A model generated the notes under the pieces. The model did no database searches, had not been told where the DNA came from, and was given only the letters and a program-made list of their open reading frames with translations. A program made the translations under genes and the position numbers. A stretch of 64,000 nt of DNA from Strigamia acuminata (lineage: Eukaryota > Arthropoda > Chilopoda > Geophilomorpha > Linotaeniidae): assembly GCA_949358305.1 (NCBI GenBank), contig OX442315.1, forward strand, positions 8,458,427-8,522,426. Reading direction: 5' to 3'. This document shows, piece after piece, positions 40,376 through 51,510 of this stretch. Positions within the stretch are counted from its first letter, which is position 1; every line of letters begins with the position of its first letter.

Positions 40376-40623
40376 CTTGCATTGTTTGTTGCAAGATTCC
40401 ATTTGCGCAAAATCTGGATCAATTGTTCAATGGGTTTGGAAAGGACGAGAAACTGTCACCGGATGGCAATAGCTGTCCATAAAGCTAACAGCAGCGTCGA
40501 ATTGCAGAACTGAAGCAAATAATTGTGTAATTTTGAATTTTTTCTTTTTTCAGTTCAATTTTAGTATGTTTACATAAAATTGTCATTCAAATTATTTTTT
40601 TTTAATTATTTTTATTTGTATTA

Positions 40624-40725
40624 CAGTCGATCCTTGTTATAACGAATCGCGATATAACGAAATTCTCATTAGAACGAATAGTTAAAAATGGCTTGGTTGG
40701 TTGGTTGGCCATAGAACACCACGCC
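40624..40725. mobile_element. Tigger/pogo-like MITE, truncated
   Basis: Begins CAGTCGATCCTTGTTATAAC and stops at the central GAACACCA, about half length. It lies upstream of tetraspan copy 4, as in the other units. Confidence 0.65.
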
Positions 40726-40836
40726 GTATCCACCAGGTAGTGCAAAAGTTACTGATAAGTTATGACAAATTGACATTTAAATGATGTCACTAAATCACTT
40801 TCACATCATAATTTTAGATGAATGTGTGACATCATT

Positions 40837-41748
40837 AAGGTTGGTTCACACTTGTGTTCACACTAGGAAGTAACGTAACGCAATGTTGCTGCGCATTGCA
40901 TTATTGGATTGTTTTAGCAGTAAAGTAAGCAAAAAGCTACTTCAAATTTGTTTTGAAGTAGGAAGTAACGCAATGCAGCAAGCTTACTTCCAGCCAATCA
41001 GGAACAATCTTAATCTCGTGAGAAGGTTAAACTAAACGAGACTGAACGAGACTAAATTCGCCGCCATTATTAGCAACGTTTTTCTTCGTTATTTGCGACG
41101 GTTTTGCAATGTTTTCGCGAAATATTCGCGATGTATCTTTATTCGTTATTCACGACGTGTTCGCGACGTTTTCGCGAGGTATTTTCATTCATTATTCGCC
41201 ACGTTTTCGCGACGTTTTCGCGAAATGTTCCCCAAACATCGTCCGTATTCGATTGCACATGTTCGCCCGTATTCAATCGCTCAAATGCAGCCGAACATCG
41301 GCTGCATTCGATCGCGGAAATGTAGCGGAACATCGGCCGTATTCAATCGCTCAAATGCAGCCGAACATCGGCTGCATTCGATCGCGGAAATGTAGCGGAA
41401 CATCGGCCGTATTCAATCGCTCAAATGCAGCCGAACATCGGCTGCGTTCGATCGCGGAAATGTGGCGGAACATCGGCCGCATTTGTGCAATTGAATGCGG
41501 CCAAACATCGCTTTGACGAGGCGCGCAGTGAGATAGAAAAAAAACACAAACACCCACACAAGAAATAAAAATTTAAAAACACTTTAAGTTTTTATATGTA
41601 AAAGTTTTTTTAAAAAGTGCAATCGCAAAATTGTATAATCCTTACTTCTACTTCAAACAAGTGTGAACATACATGCATTACCTTACTTCTACTTCTCCAT
41701 TGTTTACTTTACTTTACCTTACTTTACTTCCAAGTGTGAACCAACCTT
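40837..41748. mobile_element. TIR element with internal minisatellite
   Basis: Ends AAGGTTGGTTCACACTTG and CAAGTGTGAACCAACCTT are perfect 18-bp inverted repeats around 912 bp. The interior has TTACTTC/GAAGTAA-type inverted motifs, a TTTTCGCGA-rich stretch, and three 70-bp tandem units at 41267-41480. The open frames over the units are repeat artefacts. The superfamily is not assigned. Confidence 0.8.
41267..41480. repeat. 70-bp tandem repeat, 3 copies
   Basis: Three near-identical units at 41267, 41337 and 41407. Each contains the palindrome AGCCGAACATCGGCT, so each unit can also fold on itself. Confidence 0.92.
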
Positions 41749-41847
41749 TAAAATTGGAATTGATCACAACTTAACAATGCGTTTTTGCACTGTACTGTGT
41801 AACAAATAGTTGATTGCATAGGAAACAATCATTGACAGCATATGGAG

Positions 41848-42029
41848 TGTTCGTGCTCCATCCGTTTTAGTATAGTCACCTGTTAATTTGTGACGCTGCC
41901 CTTTTACACAGCGCCACCTGTGTATTTCTTGTCCATTAAAGCACTTATGCAAACTAGCTCAAACCTAAAGCATCATGTCTCAATTCATCTAAAAATATCT
42001 TCACCATCCAAGTAAAAGGAAACACAATA
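41848..42029 (+). repeat. Element E 5' LTR
   Basis: Shares its sequence with 44836-45017, with a few substitutions. Confidence 0.8.
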
Positions 42030-42217
42030 TTGGAGTTGGCGACGAGATGAAATACAAATTCCCACGTTCTTTTTTAGAGAACTTTTTGTGACCTTTTCGT
42101 GCGAAAATAGCGATTTTTTTGGAATTTTGCTGACCACGCTGACCACGCGGACCCAAAAGTGGGCCTAGTCGATTCCGTGAGTTTTTCGTGCTTCCTTCAA
42201 CTTTGTTGCTTTCCAAG

Positions 42218-43324
42218 ATGCCAAACGTCGGCACACCGGACAAGTACGATCCCAATGACGACTGGGAAACGTACGTTTCTCAGATGAAATGCGTCTTCGC
42301 AGTGAACAAAGTGGCGGCCGACGAGGATAAAGTCAATTTCTTGCTTGCTTGCGTATGAATGGCGACTTTCAAAAGAATAACGGACCTGGCCAGACCAAAG
42401 GATCCGACCACGATGAAATTCGCAGAAGTGGTCGCCTTGATGCAAAAGCACCAGAAGCCAAAACCGCTCGCACAAGGTGAAGTAATGCGCTTCCGTTCCC
42501 GCACTCGCGCATCAAACGAGTCAGTGGGGGATTTTGCCGTTGAGTTGCACGGTACTGTGAATTCGGGGATAAACTGGACGATGAGTTGTGGAACCAATTT
42601 ATTTGGGGCCTGAACATGAGAAATGTTCAGGAAACGCTCGTTTTGAAAAAGGACTTGACGTTTGCTACAGCCCTCGAAGCGGCAGCCGCAGCGGAGCTGG
42701 CCAGTTCCGACCTTGCAAGCTTTGCAAAGCCCACCACAGCAGTGCACCAAGTCAGCAACAACACCAACACCAAAGCAAAATTCAACACGAAGCAGCAGAA
42801 AGGTGGAAAACGCTTCCCGAGAGGCTCCACCGCCCCGCACAACAAGCAGACGCCTGCAAAACACGGTTGGGACCCCAACAGCTGCCCATCGTGCGGTGGC
42901 ACGGATCACCGACGTTCCGACTGCAAGTGGCGGCACGCCAAGTGTCACAACTGCGGCCTCGACGGTGTGCAGAAAAACGACGACAACTTCGATGCCAAAT
43001 CACGTGATCGAACAGACGTCCAAACAGCTCACCTTTTACGCGATTGAGCCATCCGCCAGCGCGTCCACACCGACGGTCAACGCTGTCAACATTTGCCACA
43101 CCAAGCCGCTAGTTTTGGAACTTTTGATTGCAAACACCAAACTTGGAATGCAAATCGACACCGACGCTGGCGCAACATTTATTTCACGAAAATTGTATAA
43201 TCGATATTTTACACAATTCCCGTTACAACCGCTGGACATTCAGATGTCATCCTACGACGGGCACGTCTTGCCCATGGACGGCGCGTGCAAGGTTCCAGTG
43301 TATTATGACAACAAGCCACGGTGA
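42218..43324 (+). pseudogene. Element E Gag and protease, frameshifted
   Basis: The ATG at 42218 starts MPNVGTPDKYDPNDDWETYV, typical of Mag/K02A2.6-like Gypsy Gag. A TGA at 42356-42358 interrupts the frame, which continues at 42359 (MATFKRITDLARPKDPTTMK) and then shifts near 42560-42590 to NQFIWGLNMRNVQETLVLKK. Zinc knuckles follow (CPSCGGTDHRRSDC, then CHNC). A further shift leads to a protease-like piece with IDTDAGATF, where one residue interrupts the usual D-T-G-A. The stop is at 43322-43324. At least three lesions make this a clear pseudogene. Confidence 0.85.
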
Positions 43325-43666
43325 CAAGTGGGTGCCAGTAATCATTTTGGCGAAGACTTCGTCCACCACTGACATGGTGGAAGTTGCCACTACAGTGATT
43401 TGGTCCCGCCATGTGGATCAAATTCGCAAGCGACTGGTCATCGGAAAGCCACTTCCAATGGGGGAGGGGAACTCCGACAAACCTCCTTTCATTTTTTTCA
43501 GCGTCGCTTGCTCCAGCCTCACTGCCGACTCCCGGACCTGCAATCGTGCAGCCAACTACACCACCTCGAGTGCCATGTCCTCTTCCGCGCCTTCCGACTC
43601 CGCCTCCGCTTCCACAGCATCCCGCGCGCAGTCCCAGGCCACAGCGAGTTAGAAACCAGACCAAGT

Positions 43667-44653
43667 TGTCGCGCTCTGCTCTGTTGCTAACTCGTGGGAT
43701 GATTAACTTATTACTACTTAAACGTACCGCTTTCCTCGAACGGTTACCCAAAGAAATCACGATAAGCAATTATAATTGTAAAATATAATAAAGATTTATT
43801 ATATGGGAATTTACAGGTAAATAGGAATATGGAATAGGATAAAAGGTAAGAAATATAAGAGCTGGCTGGAACAGGTCGAGGTCGTCCTTTGTGCGCTTCT
43901 GGATACAAGATGGCGTCTCCGTTGTGTGCCGGCGTGGCAATGGCGTCCTCGTCTCGTTTCTGGTCGGTCTCTCGGGCTCACGCTGGTCGGGCGCAAGTGA
44001 ATGCCTAATAGGACTTACTTCGGTCTGTTGTCTAGGTTTTTAGTGATTATTTAGTTGTCCGGCGATTTCACAGCGGCGGACGCTTGGTGTTTCCCGGCGA
44101 TACACACAGCGGCGGACGCTTGGTGTTTCCCGGCGATACACACAGCGGCGAGAACGCTCGTCGTGGTTTACTGCAGTTTAGGCTTGTGCGACCGTTTGTC
44201 TGCACAACTCGCTAAACTGTAGTGGTTTTTACTGTTTCTAGCTGGTGTGCTAAAACAGTGCGGTAATTTTATCTCGCAGTTTACTCTGCGGAGATTAACA
44301 CGAATCAAACGTACTCACGGTAAATGTATCCTTTGTCCCTGGTCACTCCTAGTTTGTACTTAGGCTTGATTTTGTAGGACTGTAGATTTTACATGTGTTT
44401 CTTGTTTGATGGTTGTTGGTTCTGCCTGCTCTGCGCCGAGACACATTCCTGTGCACAAAGTGGGGTTGACAGGTGACTAAAGCCACCCAATGGTGGGGAA
44501 GACGAATCTTCCCCACTCCCTCAGGGCAGACACCTGTCCATTGACTAGATGTCAATGCACTGAGGGAAGGGAGGTGCGCTTGTGACTCCCCTTCTACCCG
44601 TAAGTGGGCCACGAGAGAAACTCTTCATGACCTACCCAAGTCGGGTCACCACT
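43667..44653 (-). repeat. Solo LTR of the element A family
   Basis: The reverse complement of a diverged element A LTR, 987 bp. It starts TGTCGCGCTC on the plus strand and ends at CGGGTCACCACT, where the expected terminal CA has changed. The 4-bp duplication AAGT (43663-43666, 44654-44657) shows it inserted into element E and then recombined to a solo LTR. It keeps the CAAGATGGC motif near 43908. Confidence 0.88.
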
Positions 44654-44835
44654 AAGTTCTAGGCCTTCTCTGACTCGTAAAAGAAATGTATTTGATTGAT
44701 TGATTTCTGTTTATGTTACATTATTCATTTGATTGTTTTTAATTCCATTATTAATTACTTTACATCCGTGTTTTTTAATTGAATTGTTTGTTTCATATTG
44801 TCCTCCCCCGTCTCACAATTGAGGGGATAAGGAAG

Positions 44836-45017
44836 TGTTTGTGCTCCATCCGTTTTAGTATAGTCACCTGTTAATTTGTGACGCTGCCCTTTTACACAGC
44901 GCCACCTGTGTATTTCTTGACCATTAAAGCACTTATGCAAACTGGCTCAAACCTAAAGCATCATGTCTCAATTCATCTAAAAACATCTTCACCATCCAAG
45001 TAAAAGGAAACACAATA
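44836..45017 (+). repeat. Element E 3' LTR
   Basis: A second copy of 41848-42029. Confidence 0.8.
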
Positions 45018-45211
45018 GCATAAGCTTAGTGTTACTTTTCGAATTTGCGAAATTTTTTTATAAAAACAGCACACATTCATAAGCAGTCAGCAGCTTCAAT
45101 TTCTAAACTTGTTTAAATTCTACAGAGATTATCAAACCATAGTAATTATAACATAATTATAAAAGATTTAAACTAATCTTTTTACTTTTTTTAACAGAGC
45201 ACCGCAACAAA

Positions 45212-45259
45212 ATGCGAGACAAGACGTTTTCTCCGTGTCAAATAAAGAAGGGCCAATAA
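45212..45259 (+). promoter_or_regulatory. uORF in the leader of coiled-coil/TM gene copy a
   Basis: A 15-codon uORF (MRDKTFSPCQIKKGQ) just after a splice acceptor TTTTTTTAACAG and 20 nt before the main ATG. Copy c at 50548 has the same uORF. Confidence 0.4.
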
Positions 45260-45279
45260 AAAATTGGGTTTGACGTAAC

Positions 45280-45578
45280 ATGGCGATTCCCGGCTGGGCA
45301 CGCAGTAATCATTCACGAACAAACAATGCAAACCTGCAAAACCGGAATCAACAACTGGAAGAAAAAGTAGACCGATTGAAAACTGAAAAGGATGCGCTTG
45401 AATATGAACTTTTTGACGTGCATGACAGCCTAAATACCTTACTTGACGAGAAGCACGATTTAGAGACGAGATAGACATTCAAAATTGACCGGTTTCGCGA
45501 TTGCGTGCATCTTTTTTTTTGTTTGCTTCATGATCACGTTATGTTTTCGATTTTGGATAGGGAAAAAATAATTTCGAT
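45280..45578 (+). pseudogene. Coiled-coil/tail-anchored protein gene, copy a, frameshifted
   Basis: The ATG at 45280 opens 64 codons: MAIPGWARSNHSRTNNANLQ, then a heptad-rich coiled coil (QQLEEKVDRLKTEKDALEYE to DEKHDLETR) and a TAG at 45472. Just past it, in another frame, comes RHSKLTGFAIACIFFFVC, MITLCFRFWIGKK and a stop. Compared with copy b (HDLEMRHSKL), copy a has a 4-nt insertion that separates the coiled coil from its C-terminal membrane anchor. The ancestral product would be about 95 residues, cytosolic coiled coil plus tail anchor. I do not recognise the family. A 5' UTR intron acceptor precedes it at about 45196. Confidence 0.5.
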
Positions 45579-46654
45579 TCGAACTTTTTAAGTTTTTATT
45601 TTTCACGATGTTATAACAAAATTGTTAATAAAGTTGTCTAATTGTAGAGATTTTTTTAAATTGATCACAAAAATGTGAAATATTTTTTTAAGCAAGCTGA
45701 AACCATGAAACGATATAATAAACTATTCACAGCCATCATTATTGTTTTAAACAATAATAGCAATATATTTTGGACTGATTTAAGGACGCCAGTGAAGTTG
45801 AAGAATACTGTATTTCTTTTATGATTTTCTATTTATTTTTTATTTTTACCTTTAATTCCCATTTATTATTATACTTTTTCGCAATTTTCCATTTGTTTTC
45901 ATATTTCATCACGATTTTTTTACTTATTTAGTTATCAATGGCAAGCCCCCCCCCCCCCGCAACCTTTTCCACAACCCCTCAACCACTGGCGATCTCAGCT
46001 GCATGGCGAAGTAAACTGAACCACACAATCTCCACATGCAAATTCAAGCGAAGAAACCGGGTCCACAAAGTCAGAGTTAATCTAGTCGATAGTCGCCGAT
46101 GAGAGATGACAAGAAAGTTGGGATCCCGATCCTGACAACAGGCAGGGCGGGGTCGGTTTATTCATGCTAGCTGTGTTGAGTTTGATATATTTGTTTAGAG
46201 AGATGTTGGCCAAATTGTTTGGCTCATTATATAATTCGTCTTGACCGGGCGTATTAGAATAGAAGAAATACGGTAAATTACTTGTGTTTATCCAGTTACC
46301 GTAATCGTAATCCTAATTGCGATTCACTTATTCAAAAGCTGCTTACGGTACCGTATGTGCTACTCTGGTTCGCTTCACCCAAAATGAGTTAACGTAAGAC
46401 AGGGAAGCGAACATGGCAGAAGAAATGTAGATGCAGAAGAGATACTCTAAGTCATAAGTCAAAGAAGTGATTTCAATTTCAATTTCACTTATTTTATCCT
46501 TATTAAAATTCACAGAGATATGATGTAAAAATCTTATCTTGTTCTGAGAAATTAATTCAGTTGGAATGTCAGCCCATGTGGCGGTATAAAGCATGAAAGA
46601 GACTAAGAACTATACACCCCATTTTTTGCCTTAAAATATTCTTCATACTACTAT

Positions 46655-46850
46655 TCAAGAAATAGACGACAGGCACGAAAGATATCAGGACGTTCTAAAA
46701 GAAAAAGATGAACTTGAGTTCAGACATCACAAAGCTATTGCAGCCGTAATTATTTTCTTTCTCCTTGGTACAATTGCAATGTACTTCGGATTTTTTTTAG
46801 AGGATACACGGAATACGAAGAGCATTACCACACCCGAATTTTTGCCTTAA
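46655..46850 (+). pseudogene. Coiled-coil/TM gene, partial copy a'
   Basis: An open stretch without a start codon: DDRHERYQDVLKEKDELEFR, then the membrane segment AVIIFFLLGTIAMYFGFFLE and a short tail to a TAA. It is clearly the C-terminal half of the same family (compare ELEFRHHK with DLEMRHSK in copy b). The N-terminal half is missing. Confidence 0.5.
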
Positions 46851-46955
46851 AATATTTTTTATACTACTCAAGAAATAGAAAAATAGAAATTTGTATACAG
46901 AAATAAAAGGATCAAACACAAAAAATTGATGCAATGTCAGTACACCTGCAAAAGC

Positions 46956-47110
46956 CATCTGCAAATGCATTTCTTCATCTGCAAATTATATTTCTCCTCT
47001 GCAAATGCATTTTTCCATCTGCAAATGCATTTTTCCATCTGCAAATGCATTTTTCCATCTGCAAATGCATTTTTCCATCTGCAAATGCATTTTTTCTATC
47101 TGTAAATTCA
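46956..47110. repeat. 20-bp tandem repeat
   Basis: Seven to eight units of roughly CATCTGCAAATGCATTTTTC; the outermost units are diverged. Confidence 0.9.
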
Positions 47111-48052
47111 TTTTTTTTGCTTGAAAATGTCATTTTTGAAGTTTATGACCATCCTCTGAGCCACCGATCACTTTTAAAATAAAAACCAGGTTTTAGAAAT
47201 CAGTCATCCTAAACTAAACACGAAATTTCAAACCAAACTTTGAAAAACCACCAAAAAGCAGGTCCCTAATCGGAGTCATGGTGTTTTTTAACTTCATAAA
47301 ACACTGCCATTGGCTAAAATTATTACAAACAATATGAAGAAGTTGAAATTAAGAAATAATTTAACTTTATTGCAGTTGCCAAAGATGCTAGCTATTCTAT
47401 GGCTACCCAACTACACAAGCACAGTCAGGAGAAATTGTGGAAATATTCAAGAGAAAGAGATAAAAGGATTCCAATAAGAGGCAATAAAAAGTTGGATATT
47501 AACCAAACTGAACACACAAGAAACGAAAACAACTTTCCACCATGTTGTTGATTTCCAACAGCAAAAAAATTCTCTTTCATCTGTTAATCTTATGAGGATT
47601 TTTGCAACTCGGGAGAAAGTCATTTTGAAAAAAGTGAAAGCTTCTCAAAGGTTTACAAATATTTTAGTTTAACACTAGAACAGCTAGACTGGTCAAAATG
47701 ACCCAATCGGTTTCCAATAGTGATTTTTGATGCTTTACATCATAATCAGCAACGTGGCATTTTTCTTAAAGAAGAATAAAAAAGAGAGAATTAACCTCGA
47801 ACGACTGCATGTTTTGGGTCAAATTGATTTGTCTTAAATTCAGAAACACCTTGGGGGTCCCCAACTCAGATGAAAAGACAAAGAACCACTCCATGGGTCA
47901 TCCAGAAAAATTTCCCAGTCAGAGAAGTCCAACCATTTGAGATTGATTACAATTAATAGAGCAAGAACCTTGACCATCCTTCCTCGAGCCACTGATGATT
48001 ACTTTGAAAATAAAAACCAGGCTTCAGAAATCATATCCCAACCTGAAAAAAC

Positions 48053-48160
48053 CAAACCAAACCAAACCAAACCAAACCAACCACCAAAAAAACCACCAAA
48101 AAAACCACCAAAAAAACCACCAAAAAAACCACCAAAAATCCACCAAAAATCCACCAAAAG
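48053..48160. repeat. ACCAA / ACCACCAAAAA microsatellite
   Basis: A run of AACCA units passes into five units of about 14 bp built on ACCACCAAAAA. Confidence 0.9.
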
Positions 48161-49147
48161 GTGCATCAAATAATATTCTTGCCAAATAAATACTCAATCG
48201 CCACACAACTGAAAAAATACAGAAGATACAATTCGAACTAGGCCTATAGTAGGCCTAAAATGACCCCAAACTATATCAAACGAACATATGAAATACGAAT
48301 TTAAACTTGCTGAGAAATTTGCAGAAATGTAAATCCCATGCTTATGAAACCAACCAACCTTTTTGAAATCAAACCCGAGTTAAATTCCGTGAAAAAAGCG
48401 AACGAACACAGCATGTCGAACAGCAAAATCTTGCTGTACATCTCGCCTCGTGCTGATCAAGACGAAATTACGTGACAGATTATTGTTTAGCGTCTGCCCA
48501 TGCGCAGAAAAGAAAACAATCCGACGTCTACGGGGATTTGTTGGGGCCATCTGTCTTTTTCCTGCAGCACTGTCTACAATTAGGATAAATTTTTATAATT
48601 TAAAATTTAAAATTATTTTCTTGGGATATTTACATCAATTTGAGGATTTAATTTTGATGATTTTGCTCACTTTTAATTTAGATGAGCTGGCATCAAATCT
48701 CTCCTCATTTGAATACATCCACAATTTTCAGATAAATTAGTTGAAGCACCGGTTTTGGTTTTTGAAAGTTCGCAACTAATTTTATAGAGGGCGCTACTTG
48801 TGAACAGTGAAAAAATTTATCACAACTTAACAATTAGTTTTTGCACTCCCTAGTACTGTATAACAAATAGTTGATTGCACAGGAAACAATGCTCACGGAA
48901 AAACATTTTTCGAATTCGCAAAAACATTTAAAAGAAGAACATACATTCAACCAGTTAACCAATTTAAATTTCCAAAACTTTTTCAAATTGAGAAGATTTT
49001 TCAAACTTGGTAATTAGTACGTAATTATAAAAGATCTGAATTAATCTTTTTATCTCTCTTAACAGTTACTCTCCGCCGCGTTAACATGCGCTCGTAAACG
49101 TTTTGTAGAAGGGCCAGCGCTGGTATGTAAAGTAAAAAGTTTGCACA

Positions 49148-49381
49148 ATGACACTTCCCGAGGCTGCCCGTACGACGAATTCAAGGTTAAACTACGCCGC
49201 TTTACATTACCTAAATGACCAATAGGCACGGGACATTAAAAAATTACAACAAGAAAATGAAACCCTAAGAAAAGAGAACCACGATTTAGAAATGCGACAT
49301 TCAAAACTTAGCTCCTATGTGTTGGCTGCCATCGTAATTTTGGCTTTCTCCGTGATTACGATGTACTTTGAAGTTATTTAA
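49148..49381 (+). pseudogene. Coiled-coil/TM gene, copy b, one in-frame TAG
   Basis: The ATG at 49148 gives MTLPEAARTTNSRLNYAALH, a TAG after YLNDQ, then in the same frame ARDIKKLQQENETLRKENHD, LEMRHSKLSSYVLAAIVILA, FSVITMYFEVI and a stop. Without the TAG the product is 77 residues, coiled coil plus C-terminal membrane anchor. Upstream (48820-49070) repeats the leader of copy a, including a 5' UTR splice acceptor CTCTCTTAACAG. It is the best preserved member apart from the stop. Confidence 0.5.
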
Positions 49382-50205
49382 AAGACATGTAAAGAGGACG
49401 ATGATTACTACAAGGATTAAATAATAAGGAAATTTTAATTTCAATTTTTAAAGCATAAAGTTTTCAAGTTTTAAGTGATCTGACTGTTTAGTCAGATTTA
49501 AAATAAAAATTGAAAAATTATAAATTCGTAAATTTTTTCCTTAGGTGTGGTGTGCCTTCGTGGCACTGCCAACACGCAAGTAGACGGGAGTCTCCAACCC
49601 ATAGACAATAATTTAATAATGTTTTTATTTGACATTTGCTTTTATTAATTCTTATTATAATACTTTAGTGTCTTTATTTGCTAATTTTTGTATTTCTTGA
49701 TTTGATATTTCACATTTGCATTTATTATGTTTTTTATTTGTTTATTCCCTTTAATGTCATTCATTTACTTGCTATTTTTGTATTTGATTTCATAACAATT
49801 TAGTTTGGGTGCACATTCCCTTTAATGTGCCATTTTTATTGTTATTTTGTTTTTTCCTTTAATGTGTAAAATTATCGTTATTTTTATAAAACTTGATTTA
49901 ATAAGGTTTTCATTTGACATTTGCTTTTATTAATTCTTATTATAATACTTTAGTGTCTTTGTTTGCTATTTTTTGTATTTCTTCATTTGATATTTCACAT
50001 TTGCATTTATTATGTTTTTTATTTGTTTATTTACAATCTTAGTGTCATTAACCTTTTTAATTATTCGGGTTAGATTTTCTTGTCACTCATTGAAATTTTA
50101 CAAAAGATGATGGCATGATCATGAATCACATACGAACAAAGTTGGAGTAGAATAAATGAGAAAGAATCAGTTTACACCATTCATAATAATTTTAGTTATC
50201 ATGTA
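49382..50205. other. AT-rich noncoding stretch with an internal direct duplication
   Basis: About 49620-49745 and 49905-50035 are near-identical (TTTGACATTTGCTTTTATTA and onward), separated by about 160 bp. The segment at 49550-49605 recurs near 32770 and 24530. No gene is seen. Confidence 0.6.
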
Positions 50206-50211
50206 TTGTCA

Positions 50212-50418
50212 ATGATAAATATAATTTTAACTTCATTAGTTATTCTTTTTATAGTTAGTAAAATTGTATGCAATAATTGGAATGTGAAATATCAGGCCTT
50301 GAGGCAGAGGAATAGAAATAAAAGGAGTAAGAAAAGTAAAAGGCAAAATATAGAAGTTAGTTTAGATTTACTTTTCGAATTTGCGAAATTTTTTTATAAA
50401 AACAGCACACATTCATAA
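50212..50418 (+). CDS. Hypothetical small membrane protein, doubtful
   Basis: An ATG-started frame of 68 residues: one hydrophobic segment (INIILTSLVILFIVSKIV) followed by a basic stretch (RQRNRNKRSKKSKR). Its last third runs into the segmental duplication. It has no homologue I recognise and could be a chance frame in AT-rich DNA. Confidence 0.18.
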   Translation: MINIILTSLVILFIVSKIVCNNWNVKYQALRQRNRNKRSKKSKRQNIEVSLDLLFEFAKFFYKNSTHS

Positions 50419-51507
50419 GCAGTCAGCAGCTTCAATTTCTAAACTTGTTTAAATTCTACAGAGATTATCAAACCATAGTAATTATAACATAATTATAAAA
50501 GATTTAAACTAATCTTTTTACTTTTTTTAACAGAACACCGCAACAAAATGCGAGACAAGACGTTTTCTCCGTGTCAAATAAAGAAGGGCCAATAAAAAAT
50601 TGGGTTTGACGTAACATGGCGATTCCCGGCCGGGCACGCAGCAATCATTCACGAACAAACAATGCAAACCTACAAAACCGAAATCAACAACTGGAAGATA
50701 TAGATATTACAAATCTATTGCAGCCGTCATTATGTTATTTCTAATGTCTGCACTTGCAATCTACTTCAGATTTTTTAGGTGCCAAGTTTTGGTGTGTAAT
50801 GTGTTGGCATTGTTAACTTACAATACATATTAAATCATTATTTTGCCAAATTCATTTAATTAATGAATGAGTGAGTTGTCTTTCTTACATCACTGTATCA
50901 AAACTATTAAAGTTAGCAGCATTATTATTATTATTTTTTTTACTTTTTTTTTACATCAATAATGTATAGATTTTTTTAAATTGATCACAAAAATGTGAAA
51001 TATTTTTTTTAAGCAAGCTGAAACCATGATAGATGAATTAAAAATAACAACTAAATGATAGAAAGTGAGGGATTTTTTTCCTACAAATTTCATTTTTGAC
51101 CACATTCACCTGCCGGGGCCACCTTTAATAACCACTTATTATTATACTTTTCGCGATTTTCCATTTGTTTTCATATTTCTTCACGATTTTTTTACTTATT
51201 TAGTTATCAATCGCAAGCCTCCTTCCGCAACTTTTTCCACAACCCCTCAATCAGTGGCGACCTCAGCTGCATGGCGAAGTAAACTGGACCACACAATTAC
51301 GTGTGTTTATCCATTAAAAAAATAAAATATATATTTTATATTTGTCAGTTACCGTCATCGTAATCCTAATTGCGATTCAGTTATTCAAAAGCTGCTTACG
51401 GTAACGTAAGTGCCACTCTGGTTTGCTTCACCCAAATTGAGTTAAAGTAAGACAGGGAAGCGAACATGGCAGAAGAAATGTAGATGCAGAAGAGATACTG
51501 TAAGTCA
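50368..51507. repeat. Segmental duplication, right copy
   Basis: A shortened copy of 45032-46454. Element B begins 3 nt after its end. Confidence 0.85.
50617..50790 (+). pseudogene. Coiled-coil/TM gene, copy c, internally deleted
   Basis: The N-terminus matches copy a almost exactly (MAIPGRARSNHSRTNNANLQ, then NRNQQLE). A deletion then removes most of the coiled coil and changes frame into YYKSIAAVIMLFLMSALAIY, the membrane anchor type of copy a'. It looks like a fusion of the start of copy a and the end of copy a'. As written, the frame from the ATG stops soon after the junction. Confidence 0.5.
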
Positions 51508-51510
51508 CTT

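Larger units (their letters stand above)
41848..45017 (+). mobile_element. Decayed Ty3/Gypsy retrotransposon, element E
   Basis: Two roughly 182-bp LTR copies (41848-42029 and 44836-45017, both starting TGTT(C/T)GTGCTCCATCCG) flank a Gag/protease remnant and a solo LTR of the element A family. The last 2-3 bases of each LTR cannot be fixed. A primer-site-like TTGGAGTTGGCGACGAG follows the left LTR. Reverse transcriptase, RNase H and integrase are gone. Confidence 0.8.
45032..46454. repeat. Segmental duplication, left copy
   Basis: Matches 50368-51507 over the 5' region of the coiled-coil/TM gene and several noncoding blocks, ending in GAGATACT(C/G)TAAGTCA. The right copy has internal deletions. 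A poly-C tract lies at about 45948-45959 only in this copy. Confidence 0.85.
46851..48815. other. Noncoding stretch with simple repeats
   Basis: A 20-bp tandem repeat (46956-47110, unit CATCTGCAAATGCATTTTTC) and an ACCAA/ACCACCAAAAA microsatellite (48053-48160) are the only clear structures. Open frames over both are repeat artefacts. A weak 96-codon frame at 48450-48740 has no recognisable feature. Otherwise nothing is seen. Confidence 0.6.

Noticed and set aside
41093-41516. Open frames over the 70-bp repeats
   Set aside because: They are overlapping frames of a minisatellite.
46934-47182. 82-codon frame with repeated CKCIFPSANAF
   Set aside because: A translation of the 20-bp tandem repeat.
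47937-48173. Lys/Pro-rich 78-codon frame
   Set aside because: A translation of the ACCAA / ACCACCAAAAA microsatellite.
48450-48740. 96-codon frame considered as a gene
   Set aside because: No domain, no conserved copy, no splice or promoter support; composition matches the AT-rich flank.
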